Source of the DNA: Ephydatia muelleri
Lineage: Eukaryota > Porifera > Demospongiae > Spongillida > Spongillidae
Direction of reading: 5' to 3'
Assembly (NCBI GenBank): GCA_013339895.1
Contig: JABACO010000017.1
Location: 3,556,118 to 3,620,117 of the forward strand
DNA: 64,000 bases
Positions 1 through 12,560 of this stretch are shown in pieces (position 1 is the stretch's first letter; each line of letters opens with the position of its first letter). Under the pieces are notes generated by a model. It saw only the letters and a list, made by a program, of their open reading frames with translations. It was not told where the DNA came from and did no database searches. The position numbers and the translations under genes are program-made.

Positions 1-1799
<1,799 letters not shown>

Positions 1800-1800
<1 letters not shown>

Positions 1801-2372
1801 TTCTCCAGCGGCATAATTCGTAACGTTAGGTCTCCAACTTCAATGCAGCTAATCAGACGCTGTCTCATTCTACATTCATCATACGCAATTTCAGTGAGGT
1901 TTTGTAATGGACACAATGATGCTGCAAAAGCCAGTGCAAAGACACCACAGTTGCCTTGATTTGCTTCTGCACGTTAATGTACTCTTCAATACAATGATAC
2001 GCAATGAGACTGCATTATGTCAGCAATCAATTTCTTAATGAATTTTGGTAACTTCATATGAAAACTGTCGTATATGTTGATGGTAGATGGTGACAACCAA
2101 TGGTTGAAACTGTTATCCAATGTGACTCTGGTATTTAGTACTTGGACAAATGTACGGCCTCTTTATAGTTCCATTATAAATGTCTCAGACAGGAATGTTG
2201 ACTGAAAATCATTAATAGCAGGGTATTTTTGTTTTGGAAGAAATTGGACTGCATTAATCACTTCATCGTCCAACCATTCAACTGAGGGAAGCAAAATATG
2301 CTTGTTCTTTAACAAAATACCACAACAGTCCTTCCATAAAGTCTCATTTTCCCAGTACAACATCCACATCAT
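1800..2372 (-). pseudogene. Ulp1/C48-like cysteine protease remnant
   Basis: Read on the minus strand, the frame at 2372-2163 has WLDDEVINAVQFLPKQ. After a frameshift it continues with NHWLSPSTINIYDSF and then NCGVFALAFAA near 1910-1960. The order His (NHW), Asp (IYDS), Cys (GNCG) is that of the C48/Ulp1 peptidase fold, and the spacing suits a compact domain of about 150-190 residues. Stops and frame changes separate the pieces, so the copy is dead. Such proteases are often encoded by large DNA transposons in invertebrates, and I infer a transposon origin. An alternative is a decayed host SENP-type gene, but nothing supports that here. Confidence 0.55.
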
Positions 2373-2399
2373 CTTTTGTGTTGACTCTTTGAAGAAATG

Positions 2400-3200
2400 T
2401 GCTTACTATTTCCTCATGATGAATGATCAGAATGGGAGCAGGACTATTCGCTATTCTTACAAGAGCGTCTTTTTTGGCTCTGGCATCCACTGCTGCATTT
2501 GCATGTCAATAGCACTACAAAGAGGGAAGTTAAGAGTCACTGAATAAAACCATCCTGCTAACTTCAAGTAGAAACACTTTACAAAACTATTATGATCTGG
2601 ATTGATGATTCATTAGCATATTATATCCTGCACTGACCAACAATCAACAAACACTAGTATGTTAAAATGAAAATGTTATTATGCATGCACATCTGTGTAT
2701 GATAATGAGCCTATGCACATTAACCCACTATATACCAATGCAGGCAATAGTCATTACTACCATCTTGATTTTCATCACAGCCACTGCTTTCATCTGAGAA
2801 TTCACTAGCATTATTCATATCTGAGCAAACGTATAACACTTCCTCAGATTGCTACAATAAAAATTGTTTGTTTTACTTTTTCATGTGAGGCTATATGAAA
2901 TTTTACTTATACGGGCCAACTCAATAATCATTTACTGAAAGACATCTATAATAAATTAATTTTTTGTTTTGCAACATTGATTCCCAATGCATATTTCTCA
3001 CCTTTGTTACAACCTTGGTGTTGAAGAGTATGCATATGTTAGTTGGTGCACCTCTTGGCCCCCATGACAATGAGTACTTCATTCAATTTTATTCTTCATA
3101 TAATGGCATCGAAGGTCATCACTTCAATATTGGTCATTTAATCTTTCTCCTTTCTTCTTCTTCTTCTTACGAACATGTGTGAAGATGAATTGTAGCATTT
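2400..3200. other. Non-coding stretch, probable transposon flank
   Basis: No coding signal I can support. It lies between two minus-strand decayed frames and may belong to the same element. Confidence 0.3.
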
Positions 3201-3406
3201 TACTTCCAGAGGTGCCTTTTCATAAGATGTGAAACAGTTGACAACATGACAACTGCTGTGAACACATTCCCTGGTGCTTGCATTTTAGCGCTAGCTGCAT
3301 TGCATAAGATGACAAGTGTTTCATTTTCCCGCCCTTCTACTGGTATGCTGAATTCTCCTGAAAATAGCTCGAGGTCTCTTGCATGGTAACACTTTGATGC
3401 ATACAC
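3200..3406 (-). pseudogene. Hypothetical minus-strand ORF fragment
   Basis: A 68-residue frame with a plausible protein composition (PVEGRENETLVILCNAASAK, then APGNVFTAVVML). I do not recognise a domain. It is on the same strand as the Ulp1-like remnant about 1 kb away and may be a further piece of that element. There is no clear start or splice boundary. Confidence 0.25.
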
Positions 3407-3529
3407 TGTGATTTACCTACAATCTCAACAACACGTACACATGCCAATCATTGTAGGTCTGTGCTTGCTTTGTCTATTTGAGGCACATGCATAGTTATCT
3501 ACATGGAAGGCATGCTGTTTGAATATTTA

Positions 3530-3800
3530 TTAACCATTCTGGCTGCTACCATAAATGCATTTTGTGTTGGATCTTGTGTCTTTAGTGCCACCAACATTAG
3601 TTTCACTCAATAGCTTCTCACTGCAATGTGGTTGCTCAACATCACCTTTTGCAACACATAACTCAACTGTTTGTCTACTGATTCCAACGTTTCCATCAAT
3701 ATCCCCCTCATTAATCATTCCTTTAAATGTAACACCTGCTATTAGCAAGACCTTCGTGGTCGTCCAAAAACTATTCCATATGGAGTGAGCTTGTACTCTC
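3530..3800 (-). pseudogene. Hypothetical minus-strand ORF fragment
   Basis: The frame has no recognised motif. Its upstream part runs through the MITE at 3830-4031, so that methionine start is not native. Composition is ordinary (a TTKVLLIAGVTFKGM-like stretch followed by acidic and polar residues). It could be coding remnant of the same element as the neighbouring minus-strand frames, or chance. Confidence 0.2.
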
Positions 3801-3829
3801 ATGTACTTGAGTGTGGATGGTTTCTGGAT

Positions 3830-4031
3830 ATGGGATCGTTTCCGCGAAAAGTGACCTTGCGCTTGCGTTGAAATGTAAGGCTTATGGCTGATTAGCACCT
3901 TACGTACAACTATACTCCGATTGTCAGTGCGTAAGAAGCAATGTGTAGTCTAGAGGACATTTCAGATTCTAGAATATTAAAAAAAATTGAAATCTTGAAA
4001 AAACATACCATTTTCGCGGAAACGATCCCAT
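3830..4031. mobile_element. MITE with TA target site (family M1, complete copy)
   Basis: The two ends are perfect inverted repeats, TGGGATCGTTTCCGCGAAAA on the left and its complement on the right, each flanked by TA. Total is about 200 bp with no coding capacity. TA flanks suggest mobilisation by a Tc1/mariner-like transposase (inference). Related copies are at 7827-7922, 33208-33449, 40271-40445 and 41634-41745. Confidence 0.85.
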
Positions 4032-4033
4032 AT

Positions 4034-5557
4034 CAAGGCAATTATGAAATTACTATGTGCAACCATGGAAATGAAATAATATACAAAATATTTCACTGAT
4101 CAATGAAATATCTTATGTACTATTGTATTAAAGCTTTATATGTATACCACATTGATACGATACTCCTAGAGCTGGTAAATCTAACAATAATTGGAAGGTA
4201 ATAAAACATTTACATATTGAACGTTTGAGATGGGTTATTTCATTGGTTCCCGTTGACCGTCGCGACGCAGCCACGCTTCTGCCTATAATTCGCCAGCATA
4301 TCGTGCCAGAAACTACAATAGTTTCGGATCTCTGGGCTGCTTAAAATACGCTAGGCACGCAAGGTTACCAGCATCTTACAGTCAACCACACTTCCAACTT
4401 CGTCGACCCTATAACTGGCGCGTGTACCAACTACATTGAAAGTGTGTAGCAAAAGGCGAAGCAAAAACACAAAGATATGGAACGCACAGAGAATTATAAG
4501 ACACTTGTTTAGGCGAGTTTATATGGAGACAAGGTTCGGGCATAGTTTTCATAACTTTATAGCACATATTAGAGATGTGTATCCTTTGTAGAATATTATT
4601 TCGTGTATAATAATCAATAATTAACGTGGGGGGGGGGGGGGGGCGGGCGGGGGCGGGGGGGGAACTGCATAAGTGCCTTCATTTGTGTTGTATCGTCAGT
4701 TTTGTGTGTTATTTTATCCTGCGGTGATTGGTAGTAATAGAGATGTGCCCCTCTATACCTTTGAGCTTCCTCCTTATACGAGTTACTGAACCCTGTGAAA
4801 CTAGTCTGCACCCCCTTCCCACGCACATTAAAAACGCCACACAGAACATACATGCATGCGGCTTGCTAAAAATACATTTCTATGCTACTAAAACACACAT
4901 CGCTTTAGGGTATGAATTGCCGTAGCCGTACGCTACGAAGTCTTAAAAGTTATAACCTTATTTGGTCTTGTAATTCACGTGATCGTGTACAATAATTAAA
5001 TGGCGTTGTTTAATTTAAGAATCAAGTATCCTCGTCTCCTGGTAATCTGGCAAGTTACGTTCGTTCTCAAAACCTGACAACACACAGCTGATATGGTATG
5101 ATGTACATGTAAATGGCCAATCAATTTCCGAATTCTGGCTTGCACTGAATGAAAGAATTCTCTTGCAACGGGATTCCAGACATCTTGATACATGATAACC
5201 ATGACAACGGAGTGGGCATCACACGTCGCGGTCACCTACCTGGGTTATTAATTTAAGTGGGCGGTGTTATTAACTATTAGCCTTGCGGAAAATTATTCTG
5301 CCCAAACTCACTAAGGACCTTTTCTGCGAAATATGTATATGAAGCTCACGAAACAATTAAGGCATCAGTTGCACACCGAGGCTGTTTCTAAGAAGCTAAG
5401 TATCCGGGTAATTAGAACTATTGGAGAACCGACGTTGCAACCTATACAGCCAAAACCGCACGCAGAAGTCCGTTAGCGATTTGTCTTAAAAAGCGCACAG
5501 TCGTGTGTCGTTTTCTTTAGAGGAGGATAAGCAAAGGTTATCTAATCTTTGTAAATA
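4034..5557. other. Non-coding stretch with a G-rich tract
   Basis: No gene recognised. Positions 4628-4662 are an almost pure G tract with three C interruptions, enough guanine runs to form a G-quadruplex. The rest is AT-rich. Confidence 0.45.
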
Positions 5558-5831
5558 TACCGTAAAGTACCACGAATAAGCCCCCCCCTCCGCCCCCAAC
5601 AATAATAAATGGCTCGTGTTTAAACGTGCGCATCTCTGTAACCTCGAAAGTCTCCTCAAATGTATTCAGCATTTCAGAAACAGAAATGGTACCCGTACAT
5701 GAATATGTAAAAAGATACGCAGAAGCGTTCGCGATTACGAAGATACGGACGTTTAAACACGAGCCATTTTTTATTGCTGGGGGCGGAGGGGGGGGGGGGG
5801 GGGGGGGGCTTATTCGTGGTACTTTACGGTA
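5558..5831. mobile_element. MITE with long inverted arms and internal poly-G
   Basis: The left arm starts TACCGTAAAGTACCACG and the right arm ends with its complement; arms are about 80 bp and include a C/G-rich box and a TGGCTCGTGTTTAAACG box. The outer TA on each side suits a TA target duplication. The right arm's G box has grown to 21 G (5788-5808) while the left partner has about 9 C, so the homopolymer changed length after insertion. Confidence 0.8.
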
Positions 5832-6127
5832 AAATTATTAATGGTGAAATTTACACCGGTCAACGAAACTTGACCACATGATGACATATAAGTAAATAGA
5901 AGAAATATAAGAAAGACATATCAAATGATATGTATTTACTTCGTCATACGTATACTCAGCGAGGGAGTGAGAGTAATACAAAACGTGTAGAATTCCCTTC
6001 CAGTATTTCGGTTGGACTTGATTGTTACAGCCGTATTGGGTGTAAGTTCCCGTATAACTACACCGGACTCGTGCATTTCAGTCACTGAGGAATATTCTCG
6101 CGAAGAAACGTTTCGATTGTGTATTCA
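5832..6127. other. Upstream region of receptor-like copy A
   Basis: No protein recognised. It may hold the promoter or 5' UTR of the gene starting near 6128; no clear TATA or initiator motif is seen. Confidence 0.3.
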
Positions 6128-7720
6128 ATGGCACTGCTGGCCCATGCATGCTCAGTACTTATTGTATGGGCTGCCATCAAAACCGCAGTTTGTTTAAAGT
6201 CGTCGTGCCTAATTGGTGAGTGCATGCATGAGTCTTTCATCCGCGTGTTTGCAGTGGCCACATAGACACAACGAATTTGTTCTGGTTGAAATCCATGCAG
6301 CCTCTTCGTCACCTGCCGATAAAATTAGTTTCACCGAGTGCACCAACGAAGCGCTAAACTTCACGTGGTCATTGGACATTCAACGGTATGATCTCGAGAT
6401 TGTAAAGTTTGAGTACAGCTGCATCAACGCAAGCAACGTAGCTGTAAGTTACGCAACTTAAAATAGTGATGCAGACACACTGATCATGTACATAATCGTA
6501 TTTGCACATGAAATAAATAAAAGCAATTGAGTACACAACATGCAGTTCTTTTCCATTCGTTTATCATAAATCTTTTCCCTTGTCCCGACGAGGGCCCTTT
6601 AGATCTTGCAGAATCAAAGCATTTTGTATAACGATGGCCCCCAAGGTAGCGCTGCTTTTACCCGCCCCGTGCCTGGAGCGATTTGTCTCGTGTCGGCCTG
6701 CTACACGGACTCTGCTAGATCGCTCCACTACATCTCTCCAACGGGGTGCTCATTGATGCCATCTACAGCTCAAGGAGACGGTAGGCAAAACAGATACCTT
6801 GCTCATAGTGGGAAACATATATAACATAAACACATTCTTCCAATATAGCAACCCCAATTAAAATTGTGACATCTGATTTCGCATATATGTCGTCCTTCAG
6901 AACCTCTGACCCTCTCATTTCAACGTCACACCCTGTTCCTGTGAAAGGTGCCATTGGGAGTGATTACTTTTCCAGAATCTTACCTCTCAATTCTTTTAAA
7001 CATGCAGGCGTTAATGATAGTTCGTTCGTGGGAGTCACAATTGGCGTGGTTGCATTTGCAGTTATATCAGTATGCGCATTAGCACTCCTATTGATTACTT
7101 GCCTAGCTCGAGCTGTGAAGACCAAAATTTACCAAAGGTATAAGGAAGTACCTTTGTGATTGATGTCATTAAACCTAAAGCTCTTCTCTTCGAACAGAGA
7201 ATTGAAGCAGATAGGGAGCGATGCAACGCAGGTGAGAATGGTGTCTGGTGTCATTATTAACGCGATGGCTGAGGAGGGAGGAGGGGAGAGATTTAAATTA
7301 CATGATGCATTGCGTCTAATCCCACTAATCCGTCCTCCCTTCACCTCCTTGTCCACATGCTCCTCCCATGCATTCCAAAAGGAGATCGATCAAAATTATT
7401 CTCCAGTCGGTGTCCAGATCAGCCCTGCTCACGTGACACACGCGGTTTCCTCTGAATTCAGTGTGTTGGACGATTTAGAATGGCTTCCACCTTGCGGCGT
7501 TGACAGCGACATCACAAAGGTGTGCGGTGACTTTCTTGGTACAAACGATCCGGAAGTGCTGGTGGCACATACTAACGTTGTCGATGCCTGCATGACTGCA
7601 TCCATACAAGAACAGCATTCAAGCGCCTTTTCCGGTCACAAGATGAACAATGAGTCAATCGAAACGGTACACTCAGGTTTTTCATTTAATTCCAATGGAT
7701 ATTGTGCATTCAAGAGATAG
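6128..7720 (+). CDS. Type I membrane receptor-like protein, copy A (multi-exon)
   Basis: Predicted exons: 6128-6215 (hydrophobic leader, MALLAHACSVLIVW), 6255-6443, 6612-6780, 6849-6947, 7008-7137 (transmembrane), 7198-7231 and 7382-7720, all with GT donors and AG acceptors. The ectodomain holds ECTNEALNFTWSL, FEYSCINASN and LHYISPTGC. The helix is in VGVTIGVVAFAVISVCALAL, followed by basic residues. The tail has SSEFSVLDDLEWLPPCGV and ends SNGYCAFKR. It matches copy B on the minus strand at 12.6-16.7 kb exon by exon. Role unknown; a cell-surface receptor or adhesion molecule is plausible and the tail Tyr residues could be phosphorylated (inference). The exon 1 to 2 join is one base out of phase in my reading, so the true first exon may differ or this copy may be damaged. 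Confidence 0.6.
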
Positions 7721-7826
7721 CACAGGTGGTTTGCAATCATTGCCACATGAATTTATTTATGTATTATGATTTAATTCATTATGAAATGCACAACTTGCAT
7801 TTATTATAATTTCATTGTGGCCGTAT

Positions 7827-7922
7827 TTTGGGATTGATCCGCGTGTAGAAGGCATTAATTGAGCTTTGCTGGAAATTTAATAATAATAATGTATGCATTA
7901 GGTTCGCGGCAACGATCCCAAA
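7827..7922. mobile_element. Short MITE related to family M1
   Basis: The ends read TTTTGGGATTGATCCGCG and, inverted, TTTGGGATCGTTGCCGCG, flanked by TA. It is about 96 bp and lies just upstream of the 2.2-kb transposon's target duplication. The TIRs match the M1 family tip TGGGATCGTTTCCGCG with a few substitutions; the interior is unrelated AT-rich sequence. Confidence 0.6.
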
Positions 7923-7926
7923 TACA

Positions 7927-10175
7927 GTTACATCAGAGATAATATATAGAGGGATTGGAAGCGAATCACGTGCGCTATACCTCTGCGCGGGACATCCGAG
8001 GTAGTGATAATCGCACCTCCGAACTTGTGAAAAGGGGTGGATTTTTGGGAAGTCACTGTCGAACTTTCGCTTGAATCTCCTTACAGGTATGCCGTAATAT
8101 TCAGCTGATGCTACAAATCGATGGCCCAGTGAATCTAGTTGAAACTATAAATATAGTTTATGCGGTAATTCAGCTTTGCCGCGACGGTTTTACGGTGTCA
8201 AAGTAGAAAAAGTATGATTTTTTTCTTTCGTTGGGGTTAGTTCTTTGCATAGTGACGTTAGGGTCTTGCATTCGTGCTAGAAATAATTAACTGCGTTCGT
8301 ATTGTGTTTTAAGATGTTTTTTAATCCTAAGGAACAGTCCTAAGTGGACTTCCATGGGTTTTGACCCTTTACGATTACGGGACAGTATCTTTGTAAGTTA
8401 AAGAGCAAAGAAATCGCAGTATTTTTTTCCTAATAGTACAAGGCCTAAAGTGTGTCTTAGTGAGGTTCTTGTAATTTTGGGGTGCGCTTTCTTGCTACAA
8501 ATTTTGCCGCTATCTATATCACAAATTAATATTCTACGTGCACTGGGCCAGGGTGGGCGGGGGGGTACATGTCCATTACTGACTAAAGTGATTTACTTAT
8601 TGTCCTGATGCTTTTAGCAGACATGAGCAGGAGAAAACTAAGGTTAGGCCGAAGAAAGAAGAGTCTGGAAAGACAGAAACCTAAAGTCCTCACTGTCTCC
8701 ATTTCACGTGCTGCTGTTTCTGTGCAGCTGCATCCAGGTGTTTATTGTTCACCTTCCTTGTCAAATGCTCTGCAGCATTCTGGTCATTTTGATCAGCCTG
8801 TCTCTCAGCTTACTGTGTCATTGCCCATATCAATGGCCTAGTGACATCTATGAATTTGCTCTCACACCGACTGAGCATTCTTAAACTGCCACCACAGTGG
8901 GTTATAGCCTCCATGACACCGTTGTGTTTGTGCAAAGTAGGGCTGCAAGAAGTCTGTCGTCCAAGTGTCACTTTGTCAATAGCTTTCAATGCGTCACTGG
9001 AATGGACTACTACAATTTCATCAAAGACATTGAACCCCAGTAATTCTCTTGTTTTGTTCAACTTGCCATACCCTGTCAAAGTAGTAGATGATGCCTTTAA
9101 ACTTATGGAGTTTTTGGGTGCGGCAAGGTTTTGTAGAGGTAGCCCAGATTCTGGCTTGGTGGAACTATGGAAGATAGGGTCATCATCTTTACACATCAGC
9201 AGTGGTATGTTGCACACATACTGGTGCTCCTGAACATGCTTGCACTTTACATGTGTTTTTAAAATAGGCAAAAGTGTCAGCTTCTTGGATACTACCATTC
9301 ATTGCGCACATCAGAAGCATTCCTGTGTGTGTGGAAAAGATTTTTGCTCCAAGCTGGCTGTCTTACAATCTCATCAATTTTCATACAATTTGTTGGTCAT
9401 TCCATGTTTAAGGAATTGGTCAAAACAAAGTATTGTTCAAACACTACAGCAGAAAGCAGTCATGGTTCAGATGATTTAACACATCTTGAATATAACGCAA
9501 TTCGATATACTGCTGGGTATGTACCACAGGCGCTGAAGAAGAAAGTAGCCAAATCTCACCATTCAAATAAGAAAGATCTTCTCCTCTGTCTTGATGACCT
9601 TTCTATGTGTGATGATGATGATCCTGGCTCATCAGCTGATTGGATCCGTGCAGTAGATCGTGGCAGTCTCATCCACATAAACAACATGACCTTTGAGCTC
9701 TTTCTTTCTATGGAGCAGTCTATTCGAAGATGTGTTAAAGCAGGTCAAGAACTTGGAGATGCACGATCTCAGTTGAAGGAAGATGAGAATGTCCTTTTCT
9801 ACTGGTCTATATTGACAGCAAATCGGTCTGATGATGTTGCTACTACCATCTTGGAGATGGTAGTAGACCTGTGGATAACAGTGCAGGGGTTTTCATTGGC
9901 TGGTGCATGGGTGGAAGAATACAAAATCACCCAAAAGAAGACAACACAGAAATGTAAAGCCCTTAGGAAAAACTGAACTGATCCCCCTTCCCCCTCCCCT
10001 CAAGCACCCTTTTTTTTTGTTGCTCTGAGTGTGTTTAGTTGAAGTGGCAGTTACAAAAAAGTTACTCCGTACATGTACATGTGTATGGCTTCGTTTCCTT
10101 TCCTCGGATATCCCGCGTTAATTAGTGTTAAATGCCTCCGCTTCCAATCCCTCTATATATTATCTCTGGTTACAT
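7927..10175 (+). mobile_element. 2.2-kb cut-and-paste DNA transposon with TIRs and 7-bp TSD
   Basis: The element occupies 7934-10168. The first 30 bases start CAGAGATAATATATAGAGGG and run to GGAAGCG; the last 30 are their exact complement. Weaker complementarity continues to about 75 bp (a GCGGGACATCCGAGG box inside each end). The 7-mer GTTACAT flanks it at 7927-7933 and 10169-10175. It carries one plus-strand decayed transposase-like gene. TSD length and TIR sequence do not let me name a superfamily with confidence; P-like, hAT-like or KDZ-like are all possible. I see no second gene. Confidence 0.85.
8608..9976 (+). pseudogene. Transposase-like protein of the 2.2-kb element (frame-broken)
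   Basis: Coding similarity runs through three frames: 8608-8841 (basic start, MSRRKLRLGRRKKSLE), 8841-9233 with continuation past a TGA to about 9300, then 9302-9976. The last part has FVGHSMFKELVK, LEYNAIRYTAGYVPQALKKK, an acidic stretch, LIHINNMTFELFLSMEQ and, near the C-terminus, LWITVQGFSLAGAWVEEYK. YTAGYV plus a following basic run recalls the YVAGY motif of several RNase-H-fold transposases, and I recall similar C-termini in sponge gene models (memory, not a search). Since the gene sits wholly inside the TIRs it is the obvious transposase candidate. Frame changes could be introns or decay; the in-frame TGA argues for decay. Confidence 0.55.
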
Positions 10176-10212
10176 CAGAGATAATATATCTATATATTAT
10201 CTCTGGTTACAT
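10176..10212. mobile_element. 30-bp TIR-to-TIR palindrome with third TSD copy
   Basis: Positions 10176-10205 are a near-perfect palindrome made of the first 14 bases of the 2.2-kb element's left end fused to its last 15 bases, flanked by GTTACAT at 10169-10175 and 10206-10212. It looks like a maximally deleted derivative of the same element, or an aberrant excision or gap-repair product, next to the full copy. Confidence 0.8.
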
Positions 10213-10275
10213 TGTAGAGCCCTATCATAAATGTATTACATACCCCATCAAAATATTAAATTTATATAGTACCAT

Positions 10276-10975
10276 CTCCAGGCCTGGGTCTAAGCCTAGA
10301 CCCCAACGAGCACCAAATGGCCATCAAGTGGTGGCTCGGGCTAAATACCTCACCTGGCTCACCTCCCTGTGCATTGTGTCCAGAACATCCCTTGGATCCC
10401 CTAGGCCACCATGCAGTAACATGTAAGAGAGGTGGTGATGCTATATCCAGGCACAACAAGCTCAGGGATGTAGTGCTTCAGACCTGCCATCGTGCTTGCA
10501 TCAGAGGCCGGTAGTGGACTAGGACATGAGCTTCGGAACACACGCCCTGCTGACATCCTAGCTTCCAATTGGCTCTGTGGCAAGCCTGCTGCCTTTGACC
10601 TTACTGTGGTGTCTCCGCTTAACCCTACCTTTATCTCTGAAGCGGGTCGCACAGCAGGGTCAGCAGCGATTGCCGCTGAGCTAAGGAAGCACTCTGCCAA
10701 TGATGCCAAGTGTTCCGAGTTGGGGTGGACGTGTATTCCCCTTGTGGCCGAGTCATATGGAACTTGGGGCAGCGAAGCGGTGCAAGCTTTTTCACGGCTC
10801 GCATCATACCTTGCCACAAGGACCAACTCCCCCAATCCTGTACGGCCGCCTTAATTTGACTCTTGTGCGAGCCGATGCCCGAAGCCCTCCTCTTACGATG
10901 TGGATGTTCCCTTCAGGAGGGGGATATTTCCTCATCGTAACTTTCATAGCTAGTGTGTCTCAGTGTGTCAGGGTA
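10276..10975 (+). mobile_element. LINE (non-LTR) 3' fragment with zinc knuckle and endonuclease-like C-terminus
   Basis: Plus-strand frames give CALCPEHPLDPLGHHAVTC (a CCHC-type zinc motif), GGDAISRHNKLRDVV, then PADILASNWLCGKPAAFDLT, AAELRKHSANDAKC, LGWTCIPLVAESYG and YGRLNLTLVRA. The order CCHC followed by a PD...D.T-type block is that of restriction-like endonuclease LINEs (R2/R4-type logic). I infer that family type; the reverse transcriptase is missing here. One or two frameshifts occur near 10515 and 10830. The 3' end touches the (TATG)n array. It matches the C-terminal part of the copy at 14.2-15.8 kb. Confidence 0.7.
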
Positions 10976-12169
10976 TGTATGTAATGTATGTATGTATGTA
11001 GTATGTATGTGTATGTATGTATGTATGTATGTATGTATGTATGTATGTATGTCTGTAGTATGTATGTATGTATGTATGTTATGTATGTAGTATGATGTAT
11101 GTATGTATGTATGTATGTGTATGTATGTATGTATGTATGTAGTATGTATGTATGTATGTATGTATGTATGTATGATGTATGTATGTATGTATGTATGTAT
11201 GTATGTATGGTATGTATGTATGTATGTATGTATGTATGTAGTATGTATGTATGTATGTATGTAGTGATGTATGTATGTATGTATGTATGTATGTATGTAT
11301 GTATGTATGTATGTATGTATGTATGATGTATGTAGTATGTATGTATGTATTTGTATGTATGTATGTATGTATGTATGTATGTATGTATGTATGTATGTAT
11401 GTATGTATGTATGTATGTATGTATGTATGTATGTATGAGTATGTATGTATGTATGTATGTATGTATGTATGTATGATGTATGTAGGTATGTAGTATGTAT
11501 GTATGTATGTCTGTATGTATGTATGTATGTATGGTATGTATGTATGTATGTATGTATGTATGTATGTATGTATGTATGATGTATGTATGTATGTATGTGT
11601 ATGTATGTATGTATGTATGTATGTGTATGTATGTATGTATGTAGTATGTATGTAGTATGTATGTATGTATGTATGTATGTATGTATGTATGTATGTATGT
11701 AGTATGTATGTATGTATGTATGTATGTATGTATGTATGTATGTATGTATGTATGTAGTATGTATGTATGTATGTATGAGTATGTATGTAGTATGTATGTA
11801 TGTATGTATGTATGTATGTATGTATGTATGTATGTATGTATGTATGTAGGTATGTATGTATGTATGTATGTATGTATGTATGTATGTATGTATGATGTAT
11901 GTATGTATGTATGTATGTGTATGTATGTGTATGTATGTATGTATGTATGTATGTATGTATGTATGTATGTATGTATGTATGTATGTATGTATGTATGTAT
12001 GTATGTATGTATGTATGTATGTATGTATGTATGTATGTATGTATGTATGTATGTATGTATGTATGTATGTATGTATGTATGTGTATGTATGTATGTAGTA
12101 GTATGTATGTAGATGTATGTATGTATGTATGTATGTAGTATGTATGTATGTATGATGTATGTATGTATG

Positions 12170-12201
<32 letters not shown>

Positions 12202-12268
12202 TGTATGATGTATGTATGATGTATGTATGTATGTATGTATGTATGTATGTATGTATGTATGTATGTTT
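10976..12268. repeat. 1.3-kb (TATG)n microsatellite array
   Basis: About 320 TATG units with scattered GTAG, GATG and GTGT interruptions. Met-Tyr-Val-Cys frames across it are repeat artefacts. The array starts directly at the 3' end of the LINE fragment. Confidence 0.97.
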
Positions 12269-12560
12269 TTGATTATAAAGAATTTAAATTTATGATTAAG
12301 TTTGTTACTTTTTAAAATAACAACCTCACTTTGGTTCGCTGCGCAGCCAGGGCCTTACTTTCACGTGTCGGCACCCAGACCCCAGAGGGTTAAAAACTTT
12401 AGTTTAGGACTCCCTCGTGATTTCATTTTGTTTATGTTATTGGTGCATGCTACTGTTTAATTAATAATAATAAATAATATTATAAGTATTAGTAATAACA
12501 TATGCACGAGAGAGAGACATTAGACGGTAAACTCAGCAGTACGTATAGAGTCCAGGCATG
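12269..12560. other. Spacer between microsatellite and copy B
   Basis: AT-rich, no gene. It would hold the 3' UTR of the minus-strand copy B gene. Confidence 0.35.

Noticed and set aside
9302..9976. Intact stand-alone host gene of 224 residues
   Set aside because: It is the C-terminal part of the transposase inside the TIRs at 7934 and 10168.
11099..12138. Met-Tyr-Val-Cys repeat proteins up to 151 residues
   Set aside because: Direct translations of the (TATG)n array with no native start or end.
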